A stretch of 64,000 bases of DNA. It comes from Yamadazyma tenuis (taxonomy: Eukaryota > Ascomycota > Pichiomycetes > Serinales > Debaryomycetaceae). Position numbers and translations under genes: made by a program. The stretch is from the NCBI RefSeq assembly GCF_029203305.1, contig NC_089464.1, positions 1,116,001-1,180,000 of the forward strand. Direction: 5' to 3'. This document shows positions 1 through 10,968 of this stretch, one piece after another. The notes under the pieces are model-generated. The model searched no databases, was not told the origin of the DNA, and worked only from the letters and a program-made list of their open reading frames with translations. The number at the start of each line of letters is the position of its first letter. Within the stretch, counting starts at the first letter, position 1.

Positions 1-1
1 T

Positions 2-3000
2 GGAGATGGTTCCAGTCCTTCGTCGTTGATCTGTCCGTCCACTGGCTCTTCGTTATGGGCTCCTCAAGATAATTCGGGAGGTCAATGGTTGGTAACTTTG
101 CCCTCACAGATGCAAGGTTTGACTCCAACAAAGGTCAGATTGTATATTCCCGATGGAGCAGATTCAATAGATACCTTCAGGATCTACTCGTATCCAAACA
201 ATGGGATAATGAACTTGACGTATGTGGATCCAGACACAAATGAAATCGCCTACTGTGATGCCTCGTGCCCATTGTCGGCTTTATCCCTGCTAAAAGAGGC
301 TACTCAAGACAATTTGGATAACATAGCCGACTTGGATGTCGATGATGTATTCATTGGTGAAGATGATGGTACGTTTTCCATGTATTATGATTCCTCCACC
401 CAAACCAAGACATTATCATACGGCAAAAACTTCCAGGAGTTTGCCTTTGAAAATGATGTCATGATTGACCAAATCGGGTTGACTGTAATCTCATGGCATG
501 GTTCCAAAGGAGCAGTGGCTGGATTTGAATTGTACTCCAACTCCATTTTTGTTTACGGTAACGAAACCTTAAACGAACCTGATTGTGATGAAGATCCAGA
601 CAAAACTAATAAAATCGAAATTAACTCGGGTAGTTTCGACTCCATTGCATCTATTGACTCCTCCTTAGTAAATATGGATTACCAGGTCTCTACCGGGGGT
701 GATGGAAAGGTCACCTTGTACCCAAACATTTCTTACTCTGGTGACTATTCCATCATCATGATCACTCCAGGATGTATCCTGGACGATTCTTGTGATTTAA
801 GATCAATCGTTAACGTGACTGTCTACGACTCGGAGGACGAATTGCTTGCTCGGAAACTGATTTACCAAAACAATAACTACAAGAAGTTTGACTACTTGTT
901 CTACGGTCATTTGGAAGGGTCTACTTTGAGCGAAGGGCAAACCAGAATTGAAGTTGAATTCGACCAAGCCATTGTTGAAGGGACCCAAGAACCTTGGATG
1001 GTAATAGATAAAATTCGAGCTGACATAGTTGAGTTGGACGATTACTACAACACAAATTCTACTAACCATACAAGAACCAAGAACGGCACTTACTCGGGTT
1101 TGGTGGAATTGAAGATCAATGGTTTATTTGAGTATTCCTTGGCTAACTTTTCATCCTTCAACGAAGATATGATCTACACTGTTGATGACGATATTTCCCC
1201 CGATAATCTTTTTGTTGGAAATTCGACCATCAACGTATTGAGTTCAGAATTGTCTAATGATACAGTTGTGAAACAGTTCAATGCTGACAATGGTACATTG
1301 TTGGTTTTAGGATCTTTCAGCTCAAACTCGTCGAATTTAACTCTCAGTAATGACAATTTGATCAACTTTAAGATTAGCAAGTATAACACCACTTCCAATT
1401 TCACGGTTGCAGATATTCAAAAAAGGCTGAAATGGGGGAACTTTGATATCGTTGATACTGGCTATCATACTACCAACTACTTATTGTCTTCTGAAGATGT
1501 TTATGTTGACTTGGTGACAAGAGCTGATGTTAACAGCTCTACTATTTTTGGTGGTACCTTCAACAACTCAATAACCACAGTGTCATCTTACGGAAGTGCC
1601 AGAGTTTTTATTGGTAGATTCCAAATGACCAACCAAGATGACTCCGGCGTAGAAATCCTTGATTTGTCCAACGGTAATAAATCTGTCGATGAGGCGAATA
1701 ATTTCGTCCTTTATGCAAATGAAGACTTCTACAGTTTTGGTAATGACTTCATTGATGAAACTTTCGATACTTTCACTTTCATAACGCTTCCGTCAGCAGA
1801 ATATTTCATTTTCTCTTCAAGTGAGGACACAAGAACCTGGGACAATTCCAACAAAGAATGGATCACCAATCCAAACAGGCAATTGAACATCACAGAAGTG
1901 ATCACTTTATCTGATGGGCTGCAAATTGTGTCCGGTTCATCTTTCAATCCTATGGACAATTATTTCACCAACCAAGCCTATTTCACCAGTAACGATGATG
2001 TCAGTAATGGATCTTTTGACACCTTCAACATTGATCTTGATGGTGGAAACATCACAGTCTCTTACTATATCAATGATTCGGTGAGTGTGATTGGAGGAAA
2101 CTTCCAAACCACAAGCAAAACACCAATTGTGGACGTTGGATTCTTGTCAACCAAGGATAATCACTCGTTTACCGGGGTACAAGGCAACATAGAATGGACT
2201 TCTAATGCAACCATTCAGACGGTATACGTTGATTCCAATGATGAATATCTTTTTATTGGTTATAATAATTCTGTCTCAGTCAATGGCCTTTCGTTATCGG
2301 GCGGTGTGATCATCTATGACATCAAAAGCAACAACTTCACTAGTTTCCAGCCTGCTGAGCTCTCTAATAGCGCCGGTGGTTTGGAAGTTAATGCCATTGT
2401 CTACTACGAGAATGGTAAAAAGTTATTGGTTGGTGGTAATTTTGATAGTGCTGGATCATTAGACTGTCAAGGATTATGTATCTACGACATAAAGAACACT
2501 AGATGGGAAAGTCCAAATAGTGATTTGGATGGGAACTACGTTTCCGATATCAAGTTTATCAAAAGCAATGAGGTTTTAATCACTGGAGCTTTGAGCTTGG
2601 AGAACAAAGACAGCAAATTTGCTGTTTATAACCTTGATAAAGATGAATTCGACTCCGCACCTTCCAGTCTCAATAATTTATCTTCGGATGATGTCCCCAC
2701 CAAGCTCATCATGTCTGATGATAGTTATGATGACGATTTGAAGGGAAGATTCATTGTCGTTGGTAACGGGTTCATCAAAGGGTATAATGGCTCTGAATGG
2801 TCAGATATCGAGGGTATTGACTTCTCCAATGAAACAAGACTCGCGGACGTGAAATTATTGACCTTAAAGAAGTCTAACTCAGACAATGACCAGACCTACT
2901 TCAGTAAAAATCAAATTTTGGCTGTGGCAGGTAAATTCAAATTACAAGAATACGGTCTAGTCAATGTGGCATTCTACGATGGGAAGATTTGGACTCCTTT

Positions 3001-3319
3001 GGCATATACTACGTTAACAGGTACCCAATTAGGAAGTGTAAACTCTATCTTGGTCAAAGACCAATTTAGGTACTTATCCCTGGCAGACATAGAAAACAAG
3101 TCACTGAAGTTATCCAGCGGAAAAGTCGTTGGTATATCATTGGCATGTGCATTGGGAAGTACCACCTTTTTGAGTTTATTGTACATTATTCCATACTTAG
3201 CATTGTTCAGAAAGAACAAAGAAAATGAAACAACCGAAAGAATCGGAGAAAAAGAGATGATGGATGCGGTGAATCCGGAAGAATTGTTCCATGAAATCGA
3301 TTTACAAAGGCATCATTAA
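2..3319 (+). CDS. RAX2: RAX2-like bud-site selection membrane protein, 5' partial
   Basis: The frame is open from base 2 with no ATG near the edge, so the 5' end lies outside the window; about 1105 residues are present against roughly 1200 for known Rax2 proteins. The visible part is a long Asn/Ser-rich ectodomain with many N-glycosylation sequons and repeated beta-propeller-like segments of the type 'GGNF', then one transmembrane segment near the C-terminus (following SSGKVVGISLA) and a short charged tail. Rax2 is a type I plasma-membrane landmark that, with Rax1, marks old division sites for bipolar budding and in Candida guides hyphal growth. Family assignment rests on overall architecture and sequence recognition. 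It ends 68 bp from the stop of the convergent hotdog-protein gene. Confidence 0.85.
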   Translation, partial: GDGSSPSSLICPSTGSSLWAPQDNSGGQWLVTLPSQMQGLTPTKVRLYIPDGADSIDTFRIYSYPNNGIMNLTYVDPDTNEIAYCDASCPLSALSLLKEATQDNLDNIADLDVDDVFIGEDDGTFSMYYDSSTQTKTLSYGKNFQEFAFENDVMIDQIGLTVISWHGSKGAVAGFELYSNSIFVYGNETLNEPDCDEDPDKTNKIEINSGSFDSIASIDSSLVNMDYQVSTGGDGKVTLYPNISYSGDYSIIMITPGCILDDSCDLRSIVNVTVYDSEDELLARKLIYQNNNYKKFDYLFYGHLEGSTLSEGQTRIEVEFDQAIVEGTQEPWMVIDKIRADIVELDDYYNTNSTNHTRTKNGTYSGLVELKINGLFEYSLANFSSFNEDMIYTVDDDISPDNLFVGNSTINVLSSELSNDTVVKQFNADNGTLLVLGSFSSNSSNLTLSNDNLINFKISKYNTTSNFTVADIQKRLKWGNFDIVDTGYHTTNYLLSSEDVYVDLVTRADVNSSTIFGGTFNNSITTVSSYGSARVFIGRFQMTNQDDSGVEILDLSNGNKSVDEANNFVLYANEDFYSFGNDFIDETFDTFTFITLPSAEYFIFSSSEDTRTWDNSNKEWITNPNRQLNITEVITLSDGLQIVSGSSFNPMDNYFTNQAYFTSNDDVSNGSFDTFNIDLDGGNITVSYYINDSVSVIGGNFQTTSKTPIVDVGFLSTKDNHSFTGVQGNIEWTSNATIQTVYVDSNDEYLFIGYNNSVSVNGLSLSGGVIIYDIKSNNFTSFQPAELSNSAGGLEVNAIVYYENGKKLLVGGNFDSAGSLDCQGLCIYDIKNTRWESPNSDLDGNYVSDIKFIKSNEVLITGALSLENKDSKFAVYNLDKDEFDSAPSSLNNLSSDDVPTKLIMSDDSYDDDLKGRFIVVGNGFIKGYNGSEWSDIEGIDFSNETRLADVKLLTLKKSNSDNDQTYFSKNQILAVAGKFKLQEYGLVNVAFYDGKIWTPLAYTTLTGTQLGSVNSILVKDQFRYLSLADIENKSLKLSSGKVVGISLACALGSTTFLSLLYIIPYLALFRKNKENETTERIGEKEMMDAVNPEELFHEIDLQRHH

Positions 3320-3387
3320 CACCATTTGACTGATAGATAAAAATAATAAATATCATATTTGTAAAGTTTCTATAAAGGTCTATGGGT

Positions 3388-4107
3388 CTAAAAGGAGTCA
3401 CAGAGTTGTTCGAAGTCATCGGTTGAAGCAAAATGCTTGAACTTTTCCAAGTATTTCTCGTTGGCAGCTTCGGCTTCACTCGTCAACAATTCGCTTCTCT
3501 TGATGAATTCTTTAGGAGGGATGGTGATTCTTCCGAGCTTAAAGACATATCTCGTAACACCAATGGCAACGGTTCTGTTATCGCTCGTTTTAACAAACTT
3601 GGAAATAACATACAACCATTTATCATCCCAAGCACCAACTCTTGAAACAACGTCAAACTTCTCGAATAGCTTCAATTCCTTCTTGAAAGTACACTCGACT
3701 CTAGCCACTGGTACAAAAGGATAATTGAACACTGAAGCCTTCTTGAAATCGTTGTACTCGTTGAACATGTACGTGAAGAAGCCTTTTTGCATATTTTGGC
3801 AAAGCAATTTCATCCGGGCAAAGTCCATGTCAGCAAAGTAAGTTGAGTTCGACTTGTGGAGAAACATATCATACTCTAAAGGTGACACATAACTCGAGTA
3901 CACGTTTGGCTCAAACACAGCCAATGGTCCTTTCTTCTCGATAGTGATATCAAAGGTGTTTTTTCCTCCGATTTTCAAATACTTCCACCTTTTGCTTGTA
4001 ACGTAGCGTGTATAGGCGTAGTAGAACTTGAATAGATACGCAAAGGGTATTGTCTTGTAACTTGTCAACGTCAAGACTGCCAACACAATCTTCCAGAAAT
4101 TATTCAT
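3388..4107 (-). CDS. THEM6-like hotdog-fold (thioesterase-like) protein
   Basis: A 239-residue protein starting at an ATG at 4105-4107. An N-terminal hydrophobic helix (about residues 5-30) is followed by a single hotdog-like domain with the aromatic-rich signature of the THEM6/4HBT_2 family (FADMDFARMKLL about residues 91-102, then VFNYPFVPVARVE). In this family the Asp near 'MDFARM' corresponds to the region of the 4HBT catalytic acid, but activity is unproven for most members. The N-terminal helix suggests ER or mitochondrial membrane attachment. It converges with RAX2 and is followed upstream by the tRNA-Trp gene. Substrate unknown; an acyl-CoA thioesterase role is only inference. Confidence 0.65.
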   Translation of the reverse strand: MNNFWKIVLAVLTLTSYKTIPFAYLFKFYYAYTRYVTSKRWKYLKIGGKNTFDITIEKKGPLAVFEPNVYSSYVSPLEYDMFLHKSNSTYFADMDFARMKLLCQNMQKGFFTYMFNEYNDFKKASVFNYPFVPVARVECTFKKELKLFEKFDVVSRVGAWDDKWLYVISKFVKTSDNRTVAIGVTRYVFKLGRITIPPKEFIKRSELLTSEAEAANEKYLEKFKHFASTDDFEQLCDSF

Positions 4108-4374
4108 GATATCTGCTTGAATACCTCGGATTTAAAATTCTCCTTCGCACCAAAATAATCGGCTGCAACTGTATTTGCCCCCTATATGCATAGTTGATGA
4201 ATTGATGGTTTTAACTGACCTTTGTATGTTTTTTAATGGTTTTATGGGCATCTATTGAAGTGTCTTCACCCCACCTCTCTTTTGTTTGTAATAGATGCCA
4301 ATTAAATATTACCGGTCAAGATATTTTTCTTCCTGGTTTAGGTTACTTTTGTGCACGAACACGTACTTAAGGAT

Positions 4375-4447
4375 GGTGCGGTGGCTCAATTGGCAGAGCT
4401 TTGGTTTCCAACACCAAGGGTTGCAGGTTCAAGTCCTGTCCGTGCCA
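4375..4447 (+). tRNA. tRNA-Trp (anticodon CCA), no intron
   Basis: A 73-nt cloverleaf folds fully. The acceptor stem is GGTGCGG (4375-4381) with CCGTGCC (4440-4446), containing two adjacent G-U pairs. The D stem is GCTC/GAGC. The anticodon stem is TTGGT/ACCAA around the loop TTCCAAC, with anticodon CCA at 4408-4410. The T arm is GCAGG-TTCAAGT-CCTGT and the discriminator is A4447. A five-T run at 4458-4462 is a plausible Pol III terminator. The anticodon loop is uninterrupted, whereas S. cerevisiae tRNA-Trp genes carry an intron at this point. Confidence 0.95.
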
Positions 4448-5033
4448 CACCTTATTATTTTTGCTTAATTAACAAAAGAAATAGGATGAAGCTAGAGATG
4501 TAGGAACTACTCAGGATACAAGTTTATTTCTTGTGTATTTCTTTTTTTCATGACATTGTTTTCAATATAGGTGTAACTTTGCTTGTTGGTATGTTTTCTT
4601 TTGTGGCTGCGAATAGTAAAAATCACAAATCCAATCTAATATTCATAGGTATTTCTGGGAAGTATTCAGAATTGACCACACAAATTCCTATAAACCCACC
4701 GTCCACATAAACATAACTACTTACGCACATCTATATATTCAGAAGCACGATACTCATATCTGAATCATGAACATTTCTATGCCAATAATTTAACTACCTC
4801 CAAATATCACCTAAATGACCCAGAAAAATTACCAAAATAAACCCACACAAAACTCCACATCCATATGAGTCTTCCCATTCCTCAAACCACCAATGTTCCT
4901 CAAACGCCCATTTCACCACATGTCGAACGCCAGGTTTCCCTCTACGCGTGTACGCACCGAAAAATTTGTTGACACGAAAACTTCATGGATCGAGAAAATG
5001 TGAACTCAAAAAAACACACTAATCAGCCTACAA
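4448..5033. other. Intergenic: tRNA 3' flank and RET2 promoter
   Basis: No ORF or further RNA gene is visible in these 586 bases. The sequence is AT-rich and includes an ACGCGT hexamer (4944-4949, MCB-like) about 85 bp upstream of the RET2 ATG. Whether it functions for this secretory-pathway gene is doubtful. Confidence 0.5.
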
Positions 5034-6653
5034 ATGGTCGTCTTAGCCGCATCAATATGTACAAGAGGCGGAAAAGCCCTTTTATCCAGACAATTCAGGG
5101 ATATAAACAAGGATAAGATCACCAGCTTGTTATCGAGCTTCCCCAGTTTGATTTCCAATTCTTCTTCTCAACACACTGCCGTTGAGGATGATAATATCAG
5201 ATATGTTTATCAACCATTAGAAGAACTTTACGTGGTTTTGTTGACCAACAAGCATTCGAATATCTTGCAGGATATCGACACGTTGCACTTGTTTGTCTCA
5301 ACCATCAGCAACTTATTGAGAACCATAGATGAAAGAGAAATCTTTGATAATGCTTTTGAGATTTTAAGTTCGTTCGACGAGATTATCAATAATGGTTACA
5401 AGGAGAATTTGACGTTATCTCAGGTACAATCATTCTTGGAAATGGATTCCCACGAAGAAAAGATTCAAGAAATCATTGAAAGAAACAAAGAAATGGAAGC
5501 CAATGAAGAAAGAAAAAGAAGAGCAAAGGAAATCCAAAGAAAGGAATTGGCCAAGAAGAACTTGGAAAACCAGTTTAACAGACCTTACGGGTTTGATGAA
5601 GCTGCTGCTCTAAATAACCACAACCAACCAAGCTACCAGCCTCCTGCTATAGTTGACAACTCGATCGAGTCTCCTTCACTGGGTGGTTATTTGAACAAAC
5701 CTTTGACTTCTAGATCCGGAGGTTTACAATTGGGTAAGAAACCTGCTGGTAGATCAGAAGCCTCTCAACCTTTGTTGTTCAACCCAGCTACTAACACAGC
5801 TGTTTTACCAAACTCCAGATCAGTTTCAATGACTCCAACCCCCGTGGTTAACAGTGCACCAAAAGTCCCAAACAATGGTATATTAGTTACCATCAATGAG
5901 AAGTTTAATGCTCAATTACAGAGAGATGGTTCGATTTTGTCGACTGAAGTCAAGGGTGACTTGCAATTGAGAATCAACAATGAGGATTTGAGTTATTGTA
6001 AGATTTTGTTGAAAACCACCGAGAAATCCAGTGAAATACAATACAAGACTCATCCAAACGTTGATCGTAATTTGTTCCAGCAACAGCATGTAATTGGATT
6101 GAAGGATAAGACTAAGCCATTCCCTTCAAATGACCAGAGTTTGGGTGTTTTGAGATGGAGATGTGCTGGAAAGAGCGATGAATCCAAATTCTTGCCAATA
6201 TTAATTACTATTTGGTGTAACCCCAATGGTGACAGTACTGATGTGACCATTGAATATGAATTGACTTCTGAATTCTTGGAAAATAATACAACCAACAGCT
6301 CAATCGATGATATCAAGATAATCTTGCCAGTTCAAGGAGATATTCACTTAAAGGAAGAAAACAGTCAAATTAGTTACAATATTGAGGACATTGGAACCGT
6401 GTTTAATATTGGTTCCATATCCACCGATGACCCACAAGGTTCTTTTGAATTCACCGTGGATACCCCCGATGAAGATGCGTTATTCCCAATGGACTTGCAA
6501 TTCACAGTTGAATTCGAAGAGATTACTGATAGTGATAACAGTTTCGGTAAAGTCCAAGTGTTGGACATTGTTGCCAGCCAGAATGAAGATGAGGAATCGT
6601 TACCATTTGACTTGCGTGAAAACTTAGCCACTGAGTCCTACCAAATCGTTTAG
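5034..6653 (+). CDS. RET2: Coatomer delta subunit (delta-COP)
   Basis: A 539-residue protein, the usual length for yeast delta-COP, starting at ATG 5034. The N-terminus (MVVLAASICTRGGKALLSRQ) is the classic delta-COP longin-domain start, spanning about residues 1-140. A highly charged helix follows (about 145-185), then a Pro/Asn/Ser linker and a C-terminal mu-homology domain (about 280-539). Delta-COP is the medium chain of the F-COPI subcomplex of coatomer and binds the WxW-type motifs of ArfGAP and Dsl1 during Golgi-to-ER retrograde transport. It converges with PDE1, the two stops being about 70 bp apart. Confidence 0.95.
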   Translation: MVVLAASICTRGGKALLSRQFRDINKDKITSLLSSFPSLISNSSSQHTAVEDDNIRYVYQPLEELYVVLLTNKHSNILQDIDTLHLFVSTISNLLRTIDEREIFDNAFEILSSFDEIINNGYKENLTLSQVQSFLEMDSHEEKIQEIIERNKEMEANEERKRRAKEIQRKELAKKNLENQFNRPYGFDEAAALNNHNQPSYQPPAIVDNSIESPSLGGYLNKPLTSRSGGLQLGKKPAGRSEASQPLLFNPATNTAVLPNSRSVSMTPTPVVNSAPKVPNNGILVTINEKFNAQLQRDGSILSTEVKGDLQLRINNEDLSYCKILLKTTEKSSEIQYKTHPNVDRNLFQQQHVIGLKDKTKPFPSNDQSLGVLRWRCAGKSDESKFLPILITIWCNPNGDSTDVTIEYELTSEFLENNTTNSSIDDIKIILPVQGDIHLKEENSQISYNIEDIGTVFNIGSISTDDPQGSFEFTVDTPDEDALFPMDLQFTVEFEEITDSDNSFGKVQVLDIVASQNEDEESLPFDLRENLATESYQIV

Positions 6654-6722
6654 ATCAAACAAAATGTACAAAAAAGAATCAAATCGAAGTAGAAGATTTT
6701 ACCATCTGTTATAAACCTATAT

Positions 6723-7847
6723 CTATACAATGATCGACACACCTGATAATGCAATTGAAAAGTTGATGCCTAAGTTATAATCGAGATTAAGTTTCTCCAA
6801 GTTTCTCAAAATGGTGGCTCTAGGATCAAATGTACCGTCAGTCTCTTTAACATGATTGATTATGACGTGCATATCTTTCAACGGATTTTCTGTGCCGGAA
6901 GCATTCACACAAAAACCATTCAACTTGTACAATTCCCTCATGAGATGTATAGGGTTTAAATGCCCATACAACAGAGTTTCCACACAATTACAATTGGAAC
7001 ACTCAAGGACTATGGCACTGAGGGATTTATCTAGCACCATAGGGACAATTTCCTTCCAGATGACTTCATTGAAATTCTGGTTGGAGATATGGTCGCTCTC
7101 GAAATCTCCAAATACCAAAACCCTCGAATTGATGGTCTTATAGCTTATGAGGAAAGCAGACGACACATAGGTAACCGATTTAGATTCTTGATAGATTCCC
7201 TTAAAATTTTCGTTTATGGAAATGGAGGAATTTCGGTGGCCCCTTTGCAACTTTCCATGACTTAATTTGAACATCTTAACTGAATAGCTGCTGACGTCAA
7301 AGGGTGACTCGAAGCCAACTGTGTTTAAGTTGACAATTTCAAATTCTTGCATGTTGGGCCAAATTATCCCGTTGAAGATATGAGAGTTCAAGGCGTGAAC
7401 GGTATCACAGCTTCCGTACACCTCTTTCGGGTTCGCCTCGGTGAAGTTCGGTGAGTTCAATACCAACGCATAGATATGGTCGAGATGCGGATGGGAAATT
7501 AAGTAACTCTTGATATTCTTGAACACATCCACAGCCGCCAGGAAGGGAGACTTGCCCTTGAACACCGCAAACGGCTTGGAGGTGCTTGTCTTGAAGTATT
7601 CGTCGACGCTGAGTGAGTCGTTGTAAAGATTCAATAAGTTACAGGATGGTAGGTCGTGGGTCTCATTGAAAATAACTTCGCTTAATTTTGCGAGGCCAGC
7701 TCCGGCGTCCACACACAAAACTTCATTTTGGAGGTTTCTCTCCACGATATCCTGGTATGATATATGCAGTGGTTTTATGAGGATGCAGCAGTTGGAGCCT
7801 TCTATGGGCCCACCAGAGCTTCCCAAAAAAGTGAGTTCAAAGGCCAT
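6723..7847 (-). CDS. PDE1: Low-affinity class II 3',5'-cyclic-nucleotide phosphodiesterase
   Basis: The frame begins further upstream at TTG, but the first ATG (7845-7847) gives MAFELTFLGSSGG, the expected beginning of the Pde1 metallo-beta-lactamase fold, so I start there (374 aa). The class II signature HxHxDH is intact as SHPHLDH (His119, His121, Asp123, His124), and further metal ligands are expected at GDFESDH. Pde1 hydrolyses cAMP and resets the Ras/PKA pathway after glucose or pH signals. It converges with RET2. Its promoter side faces the 3.1-kb gene-free stretch. Confidence 0.93.
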   Translation of the reverse strand: MAFELTFLGSSGGPIEGSNCCILIKPLHISYQDIVERNLQNEVLCVDAGAGLAKLSEVIFNETHDLPSCNLLNLYNDSLSVDEYFKTSTSKPFAVFKGKSPFLAAVDVFKNIKSYLISHPHLDHIYALVLNSPNFTEANPKEVYGSCDTVHALNSHIFNGIIWPNMQEFEIVNLNTVGFESPFDVSSYSVKMFKLSHGKLQRGHRNSSISINENFKGIYQESKSVTYVSSAFLISYKTINSRVLVFGDFESDHISNQNFNEVIWKEIVPMVLDKSLSAIVLECSNCNCVETLLYGHLNPIHLMRELYKLNGFCVNASGTENPLKDMHVIINHVKETDGTFDPRATILRNLEKLNLDYNLGINFSIALSGVSIIV

Positions 7848-10800
7848 ATGAAATAGGAATTCACGAGAGAGGATGAGATTAAACAAAGGAGTTTAACCAA
7901 GGAAATTAACTGGGGGAAATCAATAAGGCGAGGATGGAGGAGGAATTATAGGGATCCGTTGGGAATGGAAGGATTTTCAATATATATAAGACAAAGCACC
8001 CGGATAAAGAATTAAAAGGAAATGGACTGGATGGATAAAAAAATCTGGGATTTATGGATCACAAGTCGAAACAGCTACGTTCAATTATGCAGGGGAAAGG
8101 CGAGGTCCACTTCGAATAAAGAACCAAGAAAAAGGGAAAAAGAACCCTAGTAGATGAAAAAATAAATTGATACTGGAGTGAAGGGTCAGATATATAACCA
8201 ACTACCAGAGTATATATAGAAGAAAACTGCCCCGATGCAGATCTCACTTTGTGTGTAGAGCGCAAAATGGAAGCTCCCTGCAGATTTAAGGTTCGACCAA
8301 CCACACTTTCAAAAAGACCTGCTATTAGTAATAGTTCAAAAAGCAAAAATGGGGAGCTAAAAATAATCGAAATCCAAGTCTCACGCTCCCTGCTTTGCGA
8401 GGGTTTCAAGAATTCGGGATAATTCCAGAAAAAAAAAATATGCATCAAACAATACTATTGACACATATAAATTGAATCGATTTGGGGGATCGTCATTTCA
8501 GGTTTTTGGGTACAGTTGCTAGTTGGTGGAATAATGCATGAAACTGGTGTTTAAAATTGTTCTATTTTGGTTCTGTCGTGCAAGTGAACTATGCGTAAAT
8601 GCAGATGACTTCAAGCTAATCCGCGAATAGAAATGGGCTGATCCAGTACGTCGAGGTAGCAGAGTTTTTTGCAGATACGGATTAGGGGAAATTGTTTAGA
8701 TCTTCTCATGCATAGAACAACCTCGTCGTCTATGTGAATCTGTGTACAGTGTTTTTCTTGATGAAGACCGCACCTTCGTTATCAGAATGTCACCTGTGGG
8801 TGGTTTTCAATATCGCTCTTCAAGTTTCAATATCGCAGGCAGAATAAGATAATGACATATCCACAGATTCTTAATATAGTGAAGTAGGTTTATGAGTTCA
8901 AGACTTCATAATTGCGTAATTCTCTATATAGAAGTATGGTGTATTATAAACTAAAAAGACCTATACATTAAGTGGTGCAGAATTTGCAGGCCCTTTAATC
9001 CACAATGAAAAAGTCTCTCTTATTTCGCCTTGATCGCTGATTAGATTCCCTGCTTCATCCACCATATTACTTTCCCTATCATCATACACAAATTGATACT
9101 CTCTTGTCGCTTCTGTCATAGGTTAAATGATTATCCAGCGATTTTATTTTTACCCCTTGATGCGATATAAAACCCAAGAGCGCAGAGAATGAAAATGTAG
9201 GTGTAATATAAGAAAGATAGCCTTGTGGTATCGCTGTATCTAGGTCGAGAAATTGAGTTCTAGCACTATACGACATTTTTTTAGTAGAGAGCGTCAAATT
9301 TGGATAGGGAAGCCAATATTTGAGTTTTTTGATTTTGAAAAATTAGAGGCGCTCAGTAAGACTTTATTGAATTACAGATACGGTAAAATTAAGACCCCAT
9401 ATGTGATATTTATTTCAACATCTGGAGTTAATGAATATTTCAAGTTACGTTATTGAGTTCTTTGCTATGCGCTATTAATTATGAGTTGGTTACGATATCC
9501 AGATTATGGAGGTGCAGCATTCTTCCAGAAACCGCTGAGCCCAACAGAAAAATTGGTGGCAGCCGCTGGTGAAAATATCAGCTGAGGAGGCGACTCCCAT
9601 TAAGGTTGCTCTAATAACTGCCATTTCAAAACCATAAAGAATCGGACCCTTAATTTTAGCCACAATATAAGGGGTAGATTCTTCATGATCGATCGAAGAT
9701 ATTCACCAAAAGCTTATTGTACTGTAGGTTTTCACCATCAATGATAATTCATCTGTGGCGACTTGGTTGGGCATCTCCCAACAGAAACTTGCGCGGTTGG
9801 TGCTACATACCATCATACGATTGATGACTCCGAGAATTAGCCCCAATTAAAGTTGCAGCCCGAAACTATTGTCCCCGGAAAACTAAGGCAACAGTTCCAT
9901 TATAATATATATTGTTCTGTGCTGCGAGTGGGTGCCCCAGTAGGTTTTCAAACACACTAAATTTGCGCCCTGGAGCTTAGTCGCAGATGACAGTCTTCTG
10001 CGGCGGGATTTACCAGGACTCGGACCTTCCTTGTGGCTCTGGTCGGAGCTCCATACACCCGGGCCACAAAGCTTCAGGAGCCGTACACTTTTGAATAAAA
10101 TATTTTTTGTACTTATAAACGATACTTTATAATCGTCCTTAGCGATCCTTAAAAGTATGTAGGCCGCACCCTAACTTGAGAACGGTTCAAGCCTATTTTG
10201 TAGACAGGTTTACCGGAGTAATCTCCTCAGTTCAGCTAAATAAAAGTTTGGCAGAACCCTCGACAGTCGAACCTCGTATGATTTCTCTAGGGTTAGAAGA
10301 ATCCAATAACTAATTATTTTTAAGATTTTTTCCGGTTGTGGGGAGGTTAGATGCTTTGACCCTTATTGCACCAATGACTGGTATTATTTTTCTCGTATTG
10401 GCGAAGATGATAAAAGGCATTGGCAAGTGGACCCCAGGTCGACCCAAAGGTTTCTGCCCAAATATCCAGTAGTTGACTTGTAGGCCTCAACGCCTTTACT
10501 TCGAACGTTAGCAGCATTTACATCATGAAAATTTTCTGGGTTTCTTAGGGCCTTGTCAAGCAACGGTGATCGATGATTGGGGCGACAGGAAAATAATCAT
10601 AAAAAATATTGCCCCACCAACGCAGAAATGATAGTATCATATATCTAACGAGTTGTCACCGGTGGTAGCATCGATATCTTTCTTGTCCATAACCCACTAA
10701 ATGTGTTTGTGTCCAGAAATGTATCAGGCACCTAAAAACCCCAAACTCGAGGCGGCGGTGGAAACCCCAGATTTCACCCAGTGTTTGGCAAAGGCGGCAA

Positions 10801-10968
10801 TGATTAGTGTTTTTATTTAAACAAAATAACCATCTGCTTAATCTCGTAATTCATAAGCTAATTTCCGATATTTTGTAACCGTCTCAAACCAGCTGTAATC
10901 CACATACGCCTGAGGACCCACAATGTCTTTTAAAAGATCAGATATCTCCTACTGGATAACTCCACTAA
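7848..10968. other. 3.1-kb region without a convincing gene; probable long adhesin promoter
   Basis: ORFs here are short, begin at non-ATG codons or lack any family resemblance. No complete tRNA, LTR pair or snRNA was found. Base composition looks close to that of the flanks rather than strongly AT-rich. A short inverted repeat (TTGTGGC at 10031-10037, GCCACAA at 10063-10069, enclosing GGAGCTCC) is the only obvious local structure. The region separates PDE1 (transcribed away) from the GPI adhesin (transcribed rightward), and fungal adhesin genes such as FLO11 have multi-kilobase regulatory regions. A regional centromere or a decayed gene is the alternative. Confidence 0.5.

Noticed and set aside
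8059..8445. Minus-strand frame of about 128 codons in the 3.1-kb gap
   Set aside because: No family resemblance, AT-driven Phe/Leu/Ser composition, and no neighbouring promoter signal.
10031..10069. Inverted repeat TTGTGGC/GCCACAA, considered as a structured RNA or terminator
   Set aside because: Only seven base pairs with a 25-nt loop; no conserved snRNA, SRP or RNase P motifs nearby.
10255..10300. Word GTCGAACC, suggestive of a minus-strand tRNA B box
   Set aside because: The T stem does not pair and no D or anticodon arm can be folded around it.
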